64,000 nt of DNA from Ensifer sp. WSM1721 (lineage in GTDB: Bacteria > Pseudomonadota > Alphaproteobacteria > Rhizobiales > Rhizobiaceae). The notes beneath the pieces were generated by a model. It was given only the letters and a program-made list of their open reading frames with translations. It made no database searches and was not told the origin of the DNA. Below are positions 29,517-38,069 of the stretch, one piece after another. Each line of letters begins with the position of its first letter. Within the stretch, counting starts at the first letter, position 1. Made by a program: the position numbers and the translations under genes. The stretch is from assembly GCF_000513895.2 (NCBI RefSeq), contig NZ_CP165782.1:124001-188000 (forward strand), written 5' to 3'.

Positions 29517-31349
29517 ATGCGTATTCTCGGTATCTCGGCGTTTTACCACGACAGCGCAGCAGCGATGATCGAGGATGGGCGCATCGTTGCCGCCGCTCAG
29601 GAGGAGCGCTTCACGCGCAAGAAGCACGACCCTGGCTTTCCGGCCAATGCCATCGATTACTGCCTGGCCGCGGCCGAGTGCGACATGGCGCAAGTCGATC
29701 ATGTCGTCTTTTATGACAAGCCGTTCCTGAAGTTCGAGCGGTTGCTGGAAACCTACCTTGCGACAGCTCCCAAGGGCTTTCGCTCGTTCAGGATGGCGAT
29801 GCCGCTCTGGATCAAGGAAAAGCTGTTTCAGAAGAAGCTGTTGCGCCAGCAGCTCGGCAAGCTTGCAGGATCGAAGCACTGGACCGGCTCCCTTTTGTTC
29901 ACGGAGCATCACCTGGCGCACGCGGCCAGCGCTTTCTTTCCTTCTCCCTACGCAAGCGCCGCGGTCTTGACGATGGATGGCGTCGGCGAGTGGTGCACGA
30001 CGTCACTCGGCCATGGCCGCGGCAACAGTCTCGATATCTTAAAGGAGATACGCTTCCCGCATTCTCTCGGGCTGCTTTACTCCGCGTTCACGTACTACAC
30101 GGGCTTCAAGGTCAATTCCGGCGAATACAAGGTGATGGGCCTTGCGCCTTACGGCCGCCCGCTCTTTGTGAACAAGATTCTCGACAACCTGATCGATCTG
30201 CGGGAGGACGGCTCGTTCAGGCTCGATCAGCGTTACTTCAACTACTGCACAGGCCTGACGATGACGTCACCGGCCTTTCATCAACTGTTCGGGGCCGAGC
30301 CGAGAAAGCCGGAATCCCCTTTGACTCAACGGGAAATGGATCTGGCCGCCTCGATACAGGCGGTAACGGAAGAGGTCGTCATGAGGCTTGCCCGCTTCGC
30401 CCGGCGGGAAACAGGCGAGCGTCATCTGTGCCTTGCCGGCGGCGTGGCCCTGAACTGCGTGGCAAACGGCAAGCTCCTGAAGGAACGCATTTTCGACGAC
30501 ATCTGGATCCAGCCCGCCGCTGGTGACGCGGGTGGGGCGGTCGGCGCGGCGCTTGCGGCCTGGCATGGATACCTCGCCAAGGATCGCGTTCCCGCTGAAC
30601 GGGATGGGATGGCAGGCGCCTATCTCGGGCCGGCCTACGATCAGGCCGATATCGAAAAACGCTTGAGGACGGCGGGGGCGATTTACACGGTGCTGGGCGA
30701 CGATGCGCTGATAGCGGCCACGGTGGATTCGCTTGTCCAGGAGAAGGCGGTCGGATGGGTGCAAGGGCGCATGGAATTCGGGCCGCGCGCCTTGGGCGGC
30801 CGGTCGATATTGGGCGATCCGCGTTCGCCGACAATGCAGAAGACACTCAATCTCAAGGTCAAATACCGAGAAAGCTTCCGTCCCTTCGCTCCCTCGGTCA
30901 GGCGCGAGGATGTGGCGGAATGGTTCGATATCGACACCGACAGTCCGTATATGTTGCTTGTGGGAGATGTACTCGATCGGCGCAGACTGCGCCAAAGCCC
31001 TGACGAGGCAATGCTGTTCGGCATAGACCGGTTGAACGTTCCGCGTTCAGAGATTCCAGCCGTGACACATGTCGATTATTCGGCGAGGGTACAGACGGTG
31101 CATCGGGACACCAACCCGCGCTATTGGGAACTGCTGACCGCGTTCAAGGAGAGGACCGGCTGTCCTGTGCTCGTCAATACGAGCTTCAACGTCCGCGGCG
31201 AGCCTATTGTCTGCACTCCGGAGGACGCCTTCCGGTGCTTCATGGGGACGGAGATCGAGTGCCTGGTTATCGGCAACTGCTTTCTGCGGAAAGAGGATCA
31301 ACCCGCGAACCTCAGGCAGGACTACAAGGAGACCTTTGAGCTCGACTAA
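29517..31349 (+). CDS. O-carbamoyltransferase (NodU/CmcH/SxtI family)
   Basis: A 610-aa carbamoyltransferase with a Kae1-like N-terminal domain (MRILGISAFYHDSAAAM) and a C-terminal YrdC-like carbamoyl-adenylate domain (VGWVQGRMEFGPRALGGRSI). The metal-binding set is intact: H131/H132 and H135 in EHHLAHAASAF and the aspartate of TMDGVGEW (about 154). Such enzymes move a carbamoyl group from carbamoyl phosphate via carbamoyl-AMP onto a hydroxyl, for example Nod factors (NodU), cephamycin (CmcH) or saxitoxin (SxtI). Company with SxtJ, DUF5989 and an SGNH hydrolase places it in the SxtI-like branch rather than with NodU. Acceptor unknown; an envelope glycan or lipid is suggested by the membrane partners. 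Confidence 0.9.
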   Translation: MRILGISAFYHDSAAAMIEDGRIVAAAQEERFTRKKHDPGFPANAIDYCLAAAECDMAQVDHVVFYDKPFLKFERLLETYLATAPKGFRSFRMAMPLWIKEKLFQKKLLRQQLGKLAGSKHWTGSLLFTEHHLAHAASAFFPSPYASAAVLTMDGVGEWCTTSLGHGRGNSLDILKEIRFPHSLGLLYSAFTYYTGFKVNSGEYKVMGLAPYGRPLFVNKILDNLIDLREDGSFRLDQRYFNYCTGLTMTSPAFHQLFGAEPRKPESPLTQREMDLAASIQAVTEEVVMRLARFARRETGERHLCLAGGVALNCVANGKLLKERIFDDIWIQPAAGDAGGAVGAALAAWHGYLAKDRVPAERDGMAGAYLGPAYDQADIEKRLRTAGAIYTVLGDDALIAATVDSLVQEKAVGWVQGRMEFGPRALGGRSILGDPRSPTMQKTLNLKVKYRESFRPFAPSVRREDVAEWFDIDTDSPYMLLVGDVLDRRRLRQSPDEAMLFGIDRLNVPRSEIPAVTHVDYSARVQTVHRDTNPRYWELLTAFKERTGCPVLVNTSFNVRGEPIVCTPEDAFRCFMGTEIECLVIGNCFLRKEDQPANLRQDYKETFELD

Positions 31350-31404
31350 TGCATGTCGCCAAAGTGTGCAGCGGTTTGGGGCAACGACATGCGCCAAAAA
31401 CAAA
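31350..31404. repeat. rhizobial intergenic repeat after the carbamoyltransferase gene
   Basis: The block GCATGTCGCC..GTGCAGCGGTTT..CAACG.CATGC starts one base after the stop codon. The same block, inverted, lies at 53321-53374 next to apaG. It is a dispersed Sinorhizobium intergenic element, seen directly as two related copies in this window. Confidence 0.7.
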
Positions 31405-32313
31405 GATCTTTTAACGTCGAGCACAATCGTTTTGGTCAGACAAGCCGCATTCAAAACGACGCACGCGGTCGGGATCTATTGTCAGGATCAGTTGAAGCTC
31501 CGGTCATTTTTGCCGCGTCAAGGACCGACCGCTGCGCCGATCGGACGCCAATCGAAGCGAGCTGGTGCCGCGATTGGCATGTCATTTTCGGCTTCGAATG
31601 TACTACGCGCGGACGGTTGCCGAGCAGCGGACTTCCAGGCTGTGTTTGACTTTTACCGCAACCGTCGGTGCCCGACGCGGGCGGTTGGCGCAGAGCCCGG
31701 CTGTCCAACTCGGCGATGGCCGCAGTTACGGGCCGAACGATACCCTGCCGAGCGCCATAGTAAACCGTCAGGCGGCGAAAGGTTCTGCTGGCGGCAAAAA
31801 TCTCCTCGGCGGACTGCACGGCCTCGCATACGCGAGCTTTGTCGCGGATGTCGATGTAGAGCACGCCAGGGATCAATATCGGCAACGTGCTTACGATCGG
31901 ATCCAGGACCAGGTCGATCGACTGGGGAGTCACGCCGTTCAATATGAATGCCACGAGACGGTCTTGGCTAGCCCAATAACCTGCCAGTATCAACTGAACA
32001 GGGACAATGCCTTTGGTGTCCGCGATCTCAATGACACTTCGCGCGTGCATGCCCGCCGCCCTCATAAGATGCGCCGCGGTGCCTGGGTAGGCACGCGGCG
32101 CCGCGCAAGAACGCGTTTAATTCAATATGAAAAATTCACCTGAGCGCCATATCGATAGTTCCAATGGGGCGGATGTTAGCGCCTTCATGGACCGAGCACT
32201 ATATGCCCATGGATATAGGCTGCGCCTGATGGCAGACGTGGGGGAGGGCGCTGCTCGCAACGGCAGGAGGTCAGGCGGCGGCGCTGCTGAATCACGATGA
32301 TTTTAGGAAAGAG
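31405..32313. other. 909-bp stretch without a convincing gene
   Basis: Open frames exist on both strands (31451-32065 minus, 31565-32143 plus), but they overlap each other and show no ribosome site or domain I know; the minus frame turns low-complexity and polar after about 120 residues. A short ORF at 32127-32300 (+), 57 aa starting MKNSPERHIDSSNGADVSAF, is possible but has a weak start site. The stretch lies between the carbamoyltransferase operon and the left repeat of the tRNA-Thr island and may be decayed mobile DNA. Confidence 0.4.
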
Positions 32314-32361
32314 ATGGTGCCGCTTACGTGACTCGAACACGTGACCCCATCATTACGAATG
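32314..32361. repeat. left direct repeat of tRNA-Thr 3' half (att)
   Basis: A 48-bp segment identical to 36885-36932, covering the last 46 bases of the tRNA-Thr(CGT) gene (anticodon loop to CCA) plus 2 bp. The flanking bases differ. It is a tRNA fragment, not a second gene, and marks the far end of an integrated element. Confidence 0.92.
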
Positions 32362-32821
32362 TTAAATGCTGCGATCTCTCCATTTCCTAATTATGCTTTT
32401 GAGTTCATATTTTTCAATATGTTAGCTGTAGACAGGCGAAATTTCAATCGTGAGATCGGCTGGCTTTTGCCGATTTTCTGCTTAGAGATCGCACTAATCT
32501 CGTGCCCAGTGGCAACGAACGGCCGAGCGCCCTCGTGAGGGAGCTACACATGGTTAGGTTGAAATAGTCGTAATTTTATCCGCCGCATTTCGAACTTCAT
32601 AAATTCTTCAGTGGCCGCATAGGGTCGATTCTTCCGGTTCGCATCCGTCGCAGAAGGGTGGAAGCGTGCCGTTTGAAGCGTTACCGGGAACGAGCGAGAA
32701 GCGCCCATTTGCGGCCTCGAACCTCATCTTTCGAACGTGCCTTTTCCCTGCCCCTCTGCGGTGATTCTGCGGTAGAATGTCGAGCCTTTCGCTCCGGGCA
32801 GACGGAGGCAGGAGGAGCCCC

Positions 32822-35800
32822 ATGGACGTCGGCGCCTGGCTGTGCGATCTCGGGCTCGCGCAGTACGAACAGGAGTTTCGCGCCAACGACATCGATGCCG
32901 AGGTCCTCGCCGACCTCACGGCCGAGGATCTCATCGCGTTAGGCATCACCTCGGTTGGCCACCGCCGAAAACTCCTTGCAGCCATCGCCGCCCTCCGCGA
33001 CGGCGCCGACGCGATGACCGCGGTGCCAAACGCCGAGCGCCGCCAGCTGACAGTTATGTTTGTTGACCTGGTCGACTCGACCGCGCTCGCGTCAAGGCTC
33101 GATCCCGAGGAGATGAGTGAACTTCTGCGGGCCTATCGGAACGCAGTGGCGGCCGCGATTACGCGTTTCGAAGGGCACATCGCCAAATATATGGGCGACG
33201 GCGTGCTGGCTTATTTCGGTTACCCTCGAGCCCATGAGGACGAGGCGGAACGTGCGTTGCGCGCTGGCCTGGCAGTGGTCGAGGGCATTCACCGCCTTAG
33301 GCCGAAGCACGATCTGTTGCTCGAGGTCCGCGTCGGCATAGCAACGGGCGCGGTAGTGGTAGGAGAGCTTATCGGAGCCGGGGAGGCGCGGGAGAGGTCT
33401 GTCGTCGGTCAAACACCAAATCTGGCAGCACGGTTGCAATCACTCGCCGGGCCCAACGGCGTCGTGATCAGCCGGAGCACGCGCCGCCTCGTCGGTGGTC
33501 TGTTCGACCTTGCCGACCTCGGCTCACAGGATATCAAGGGGTTCGCCAAACCAGTGCGTGCCTGGCGAGTGATCGGCGAGAGTCAAGCCGAGAGCCGTTT
33601 CGACGCGCTGCACGCGGCCGGCCTTACGCCCCTCGTTGGCCGCGAGGAGGAGCTGGCATTGCTGCAGCGGCGATGGGACCAGGCCCGGGATGCCGAAGGC
33701 CAGGTGATCCTGCTCTCAGGGGAGCCGGGTATTGGCAAATCACGCCTCACGCGCGCTCTGCAGCAACGATTGGACGAGATCGCCTACACGCGCATCATGC
33801 ACTTCTGCTCTCCGTACCACATAAACAGTGCACTCCGTCCGATTATTGATCACCTGCAGCGGGCGGCCGGGTTCAGCCGTGACGACGATGACGAGCAGAA
33901 ACTCGCAAAGCTGGAGCAACTGCTGGCGCAGTCCACGGCGGACGTTAAAGAGGTCGCACCCTTCTTTGCGGCGCTGCTGTCGATTCCGACCGGCGGGCGT
34001 TACCTGCCGCTCAACCTCGCACCAGAAGAACAGATGTCAAAAACGCTCGATGCGCTCGCCGATCAGGTGGAGGGTTTGGCGCGGCGGCGACCGGTGCTCG
34101 CGCTGTTTGAGGACGTGCACTGGATCGACCCGACAACGTTGGAGCTACTTGAGCAGCTCATCGAGCGTGTGCGCAGTCTACCGGTTCTATTGGTGATCAC
34201 GTTCCGGCCCGAATTCAGACACTCCTGGACCGGTTATCCGCATGTCACGTCTCTCACGCTGAATCGGCTCAGTCGCAAATCGGGTTGCGCGATGGTCGAA
34301 CGGCTGACCGCCGGCAAGACATTGCCGACAGAGGTGCTGCAGCAGATCGTCGCAAAGACGGATGGGGTGCCCTTGTTCGTCGAGGAGCTGACCAAAAACG
34401 TCCTCGAATCCGGACTGCTGCGGGAAGAGGGTGGAAGCTACATGTTGGCCGGCCCCCTGCCACCATTGGCAATACCAGCAACTCTTCAGGACTCGCTTAC
34501 CGCACGTCTCGATCGTTTGATACCGGTCAAGGAGGTGGCACAGGTGGGCGCGATCATAGGCCGGGAGTTTTCCTACGAGCTGCTCGCCCTGGTGATTCCA
34601 CTTCGCAACAACGAGCTACATGAGGCACTGGCGCGGCTCGAGGAATCGGAACTGGTCTATAGGCGTGGGACGCCGCCGCACGCCACTTTTGCGTTCAAGC
34701 ATGCCCTTGTTCAGGAAGCCGCATATGAGAGCCTGCTCCGCAGTAAACGGCAGCAAATGCATGCTACTGTTGCGCGAGCCATAGAGGAGCACTTCCCTGA
34801 GAAGGCGACGACCCAGCCGGAGATACTCGCCCGCCATTACAGCGAAGCCGGCCTCGCAGAGCAGGCAATCTGCTATTGGTTGAAAGCCGGCCAGCAAGCG
34901 GCGGAGCTCTCCGCCAACGCAGAGGCGATCGGCCATCTGATGAAAGGTCTGGACGTTCTAAAATCAATTCCCGCATCGCGCCGGCGCGATGAACTTGAGC
35001 TGAACCTCCAGACTGCTCTCGGCATGCCGCTCATTGCCACGAAGGGCTACGGGGCTGGAGAGACCGGTGCCGCCTACTCCAGGGCGCATGAGCTTTGCGA
35101 GCGGTTGAGCTGCAGTGACAAGCAGCGTTTTCCGATTTTGTACGGTCAATGGGCTTACAATGGTGTCCTCGGCAAGTGGTCGAAGGGACGCCAACTCGCA
35201 GAGCAATTCGTGGCTCAAGCCGAACACGGCGCGGATCTGGCCATGAAGGTGGTCGGCCATAGGATTCTCGGACTCTCGCTCGCGCATCTTGGAGATTTGC
35301 GGGCGGGCCGCGAGGAAATCGAGCAGGCACTTTCGTTTTTCGATCCGCACCAACACCGGGTGCTCGCCTTCCGCTTCGGACAGGATCAAAGGGTAGCCGG
35401 CCTCGCTTATCTGTCCGTGATCCTGTGGCTGAGCGGCTTTCCCGATCGCGCGTCGCACGCAATGGACTGCGCTCTGGAGGAGGTTGGAGAGATCAAGCAC
35501 CTGAACAGCCGAGGGTATCTATTCGCCTGGGGTGCCGCAATCCTGGCCCATTTCCGCCGAGATGCGGCGGCTGTCCGACGGTCCGCAGACGCGCTAATAT
35601 CCCTCTGTGAGGAGCACGGGCTGCTTATGTGGTTAGCCTATGGAAGGGTCTTTCGAGGTTGGGCATCCGGCGCTCAGGGACGACCTTCGGAGAGTATATC
35701 AGAGATCACCCAGGGAATTGCGGATTGCCGCGCGACGGGAACACTAAGAGATGCGCCTTATCACCTGAGTTTGCTCGCGGAGACCCTGCACCGCGTGGGC

Positions 35801-36175
35801 AAAACGGAGGCAGCCCTGGAGGCTCTCCAGGATGCTCTCGGATTTGTGGCGAAGACCGAGGAACGCTGGTGGGAGGCAGAGCTCTACCGGTTGAAGGGAG
35901 AATTGCTGCTCTCCCTCGCCACTTCAGACCCGACTGAGGCTGAACCATGCTACCGTTCAGCGATCGAGGTAGCTCAAATCCAAGGCGCGAAGATGCTTGA
36001 GCTTCGCGCGGCGACAAGCCTTGCCCATCTCTGGCAAAACCAGGGCAAGTGTGCGGAAGCCTATCGGCTCCTCGCGCCCGTTTATGAATGGTTCAGCGAG
36101 GGCTTCGATACTTCGGATCTCAAGGAAGCGCGGTCGTTACTCGAGACACTTGCAGACGGAAAACGATCAGCTTAG
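32822..36175 (+). CDS. SAM-domain / class III nucleotide cyclase / AAA ATPase / TPR protein
   Basis: A 1117-aa protein. An N-terminal SAM domain (residues 1-60, WLCDLGLAQYEQEFRANDID) is followed by a class III adenylate/guanylate cyclase domain (about 73-245) with metal aspartates in MFVDLVDST (D82) and KYMGDGVLAYFG, and the GQTPNLAARLQ segment. Next is an AAA/STAND-type ATPase with Walker A GEPGIGKSRLTR (about 300) and LFEDVHWIDP, then a long TPR-like helical region from about 700 onward. ATG at 32822 has GGAGGAG just upstream. Such proteins are common in rhizobia and are thought to couple a sensed ligand to cyclic nucleotide output. It is the main cargo of the tRNA-Thr island. The substrate nucleotide is not decided. 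Confidence 0.88.
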   Translation: MDVGAWLCDLGLAQYEQEFRANDIDAEVLADLTAEDLIALGITSVGHRRKLLAAIAALRDGADAMTAVPNAERRQLTVMFVDLVDSTALASRLDPEEMSELLRAYRNAVAAAITRFEGHIAKYMGDGVLAYFGYPRAHEDEAERALRAGLAVVEGIHRLRPKHDLLLEVRVGIATGAVVVGELIGAGEARERSVVGQTPNLAARLQSLAGPNGVVISRSTRRLVGGLFDLADLGSQDIKGFAKPVRAWRVIGESQAESRFDALHAAGLTPLVGREEELALLQRRWDQARDAEGQVILLSGEPGIGKSRLTRALQQRLDEIAYTRIMHFCSPYHINSALRPIIDHLQRAAGFSRDDDDEQKLAKLEQLLAQSTADVKEVAPFFAALLSIPTGGRYLPLNLAPEEQMSKTLDALADQVEGLARRRPVLALFEDVHWIDPTTLELLEQLIERVRSLPVLLVITFRPEFRHSWTGYPHVTSLTLNRLSRKSGCAMVERLTAGKTLPTEVLQQIVAKTDGVPLFVEELTKNVLESGLLREEGGSYMLAGPLPPLAIPATLQDSLTARLDRLIPVKEVAQVGAIIGREFSYELLALVIPLRNNELHEALARLEESELVYRRGTPPHATFAFKHALVQEAAYESLLRSKRQQMHATVARAIEEHFPEKATTQPEILARHYSEAGLAEQAICYWLKAGQQAAELSANAEAIGHLMKGLDVLKSIPASRRRDELELNLQTALGMPLIATKGYGAGETGAAYSRAHELCERLSCSDKQRFPILYGQWAYNGVLGKWSKGRQLAEQFVAQAEHGADLAMKVVGHRILGLSLAHLGDLRAGREEIEQALSFFDPHQHRVLAFRFGQDQRVAGLAYLSVILWLSGFPDRASHAMDCALEEVGEIKHLNSRGYLFAWGAAILAHFRRDAAAVRRSADALISLCEEHGLLMWLAYGRVFRGWASGAQGRPSESISEITQGIADCRATGTLRDAPYHLSLLAETLHRVGKTEAALEALQDALGFVAKTEERWWEAELYRLKGELLLSLATSDPTEAEPCYRSAIEVAQIQGAKMLELRAATSLAHLWQNQGKCAEAYRLLAPVYEWFSEGFDTSDLKEARSLLETLADGKRSA

Positions 36176-36270
36176 GCCCAAAAAAGCAGCCACCAGACTG
36201 GATTAGGCCCCCCGGATCACAGACCGATATTGCGAATCCAGAGAAACTGTTTTCAGACCGAGGTTCTAGC

Positions 36271-36672
36271 ATGATCGACAACCGCCTCACAATCCTGAAC
36301 CTATACGAGCTGAAGAGGATGCCGAAAGACTTCGAGGTTGCGGTAGGCGCGCTGGCAAAGCGGGTCGAAGCCGAAGGTCATCCGGGCGTACTGTCCTACA
36401 GATTTTTCGTGAATGCGTCGGACAGGACAGCGCGCGGCGTCATCGACTACAAAAATCCTGACGCTTGGATCGGGCACCACGACATCGCCATGAGGTGGCC
36501 CGAAATGAGCGCGCTGCATGCGACGGCGACGTTGGCGGAAGTCATCTTTCTCGGCCCGCTGACATCCGAAATCCAGGCCTGGATTGAAAGCTCGGCGCTG
36601 ACGGCACGAGTTCTTAGCGGGAATACATTCGCAGGCGGATTCCAGAGATTGCGCGGCTGGTCGAACGAATGA
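36271..36672 (+). CDS. 133-aa hypothetical protein, possibly ABM-like
   Basis: Starts MIDNRLTILNLYELKRMPKD after an A/G-rich but poor ribosome site. Its pattern, beta-like LSYRFFVNASDRTARGVIDYKNPDAWIGHHD followed by helices, resembles dimeric alpha-beta barrel proteins of the antibiotic-biosynthesis monooxygenase type, but the match is loose. It follows the cyclase gene by 95 bp within the island. No function is assigned. Confidence 0.55.
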   Translation: MIDNRLTILNLYELKRMPKDFEVAVGALAKRVEAEGHPGVLSYRFFVNASDRTARGVIDYKNPDAWIGHHDIAMRWPEMSALHATATLAEVIFLGPLTSEIQAWIESSALTARVLSGNTFAGGFQRLRGWSNE

Positions 36673-36884
36673 CCGGATGGGGCTGAATCTGGCCATTCGT
36701 GCACCCGACGCCAACGACCGCAATGGGTCGAAACCGGTATTTTGTCCTCGGTAACATGCGCGAAAATTTCACGTAGGGGCGAACGTCGATCAAGACGTTC
36801 CCGCCAATTCCCGATTTTCTGCTTACTATGTGCTTACTGGCTTGGCTCGGCCAATTGAAATTCTGTGCTAAGTGCTTGAAATTA

Positions 36885-36932
36885 ATGGTGCCGCTTACGT
36901 GACTCGAACACGTGACCCCATCATTACGAATG
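36885..36932. repeat. right direct repeat (att) within tRNA-Thr
   Basis: Identical over 48 bp to 32314-32361; it is the 3' portion of the intact tRNA-Thr gene. Together the two mark the island limits. Confidence 0.92.
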
Positions 36933-36961
36933 ATGTGCTCTACCGACTGAGCTAAAGCGGC
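36886..36961 (-). tRNA. tRNA-Thr (anticodon CGT)
   Basis: The minus strand folds as a full 76-nt tRNA with encoded CCA. The acceptor arms GCCGCTT / AAGCGGC pair perfectly, the D arm has GCTCAGTCGGTAGAGC, the anticodon loop is TTCGTAA (CGT) on a CATCA/TGATG stem, and the T arm has GTTCGAGTC. Its 3' half is duplicated at 32314, showing use as an integration site. The tRNA is still complete after integration. Confidence 0.96.
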
Positions 36962-37037
36962 CCTTGGGCGGTTCCGCGGCAGCCCGCGGAACGAATGTGA
37001 GGCGCTGATAAACGCAAAGCGGCAAGATTTCAAGCCG

Positions 37038-38048
37038 TCAGTTTCGAGAAGTTGAAAATTCCTTCGCCGGCCGAACGTCGCTGTAGGAGCCGAAGCCGAG
37101 GCCGGTGCGTGCCGCGTTGTATTCTCGCTCCAGCCGGTCGACGAGTTGGGCGACGGTGCCGATCTCGCGCACGGCGCCGATCCCCTGGCCGCAGCCCCAG
37201 ATGTCCTTCCATGCTTTGGCGCCATCGGCCGCCGTGCTGAAGTCCATCTTGGAAGGGTCCGCCTCCGGCAGATTGTCCGGATCCATGCCGGCCGCACGGA
37301 TCGACGCTTTGAGATAGTTGCCGTGGATGCCGGTGAAATAGTTGGAATAGACGATGTCGGCGGCATTGCTGTCGACGATCATCTGCTTGTAGGCGTCACT
37401 GGCGCGCGCCTCTTCGGTGGCGATGAAGGGAGAGCCGATATAGGCCATGTCCGCCCCCATGGCCTCGGCGGCGAGGATGGCTCCGCCGGTGGCGATCGCG
37501 CCCGAGAGCAGCAGCGGCCCGTCGAACCACGTCCGTATTTCCTGGACGAGCGCGAAGGGCGAGAGGGTTCCGGCATGTCCGCCGGCACCGGCGGCGACCG
37601 CGATCAGACCGTCGGCGCCCTTGCGGATCGCGGAATTCGCATGACGGTTGTTGATCACGTCGTGAAGGACGATGCCGCCATAGGAATGGATGGCGGCGTT
37701 CACCTCGGGCACGGCGCCGAGCGAGGAGATGACGATCGGCACCTTGTATTTGACGCAAAGCATCAAGTCCTGCTCGAGCCGCGCATTGGACTTATGGACA
37801 ATCTGATTGACGGCGAAGGGAGCCGCCGGCCGGTCGGGGTGCTTGGCGTCATGGTCGGCAAGCGTTTCGGCGATCTCCGCCAGCCATTCGTCGAGCTGTG
37901 AGTGCGGCCGAGCGTTGAGTGCCGGGAAGGCGCCGATGACGCCTGCCTTGCACTGAGCGATCGTCAACCGGGGATGCGAGACGATGAAAAGCGGCGCGCC
38001 GACAATCGGCAATCTCGTCTTTCCGGAAAGAATTGGCGGCAACGACAT
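37038..38048 (-). CDS. nitronate monooxygenase (2-nitropropane dioxygenase family)
   Basis: A 336-aa FMN-dependent TIM-barrel enzyme. The start LPIVGAPLFIVSHPRL, the segment AVAAGAGGHAGTLSPFALV and the FMN phosphate-binding part GAIATGGAILAAEAMGADMAYIG mark the NMO family, which oxidises alkyl nitronates such as propionate 3-nitronate. A promoter palindrome shared with fadD lies 22-43 bp before the ATG, hinting at control with acyl-CoA metabolism; some family members have been linked to other acyl substrates. The gene lies between tRNA-Thr and a membrane protein gene. Confidence 0.88.
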   Translation of the reverse strand: MSLPPILSGKTRLPIVGAPLFIVSHPRLTIAQCKAGVIGAFPALNARPHSQLDEWLAEIAETLADHDAKHPDRPAAPFAVNQIVHKSNARLEQDLMLCVKYKVPIVISSLGAVPEVNAAIHSYGGIVLHDVINNRHANSAIRKGADGLIAVAAGAGGHAGTLSPFALVQEIRTWFDGPLLLSGAIATGGAILAAEAMGADMAYIGSPFIATEEARASDAYKQMIVDSNAADIVYSNYFTGIHGNYLKASIRAAGMDPDNLPEADPSKMDFSTAADGAKAWKDIWGCGQGIGAVREIGTVAQLVDRLEREYNAARTGLGFGSYSDVRPAKEFSTSRN

Positions 38049-38069
38049 CGAAAATTCTCCATCCCATCT

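Larger units (their letters stand above)
32314..36932. mobile_element. 4.6-kb island integrated at tRNA-Thr(CGT)
   Basis: Bounded by the 48-bp direct repeats at 32314-32361 and 36885-36932, with the intact tRNA at the right end, the arrangement left when an element integrates into a tRNA 3' end. Cargo is a large cyclase/ATPase gene (32822) and a 133-aa gene (36271). No integrase or excisionase gene is seen, so it is probably a remnant. A 15-bp direct repeat CCGATTTTCTGCTTA occurs near both ends (32470-32484 and 36811-36825) and could be an integrase arm site. The gap 32362-32821 otherwise holds only the cyclase gene upstream region, and 36673-36884 shows no gene. Confidence 0.8.

Noticed and set aside
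27145..31349. Saxitoxin biosynthesis
   Set aside because: Only the four carbamoylation-associated families are present; no polyketide synthase, amidinotransferase or oxygenase genes are in the window.
29517..31349. Calling the carbamoyltransferase NodU
   Set aside because: It belongs to the same broad family, but no nod genes or nod box are near, and its partners are those of the SxtI-like branch.
31451..32065. 204-aa minus-strand frame as a gene
   Set aside because: No ribosome site, no recognised domain, its C-terminal half is polar and low-complexity, and a plus-strand frame of similar quality overlaps it.
32314..32361. A second tRNA gene at the left repeat
   Set aside because: Only the anticodon loop to CCA part is present; the 5' acceptor and D arm are missing, so it is an att duplicate.
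32341..32538. 65-aa plus-strand frame at the left att repeat
   Set aside because: It starts inside the tRNA fragment and lacks a ribosome site; the sequence is better explained as island end.
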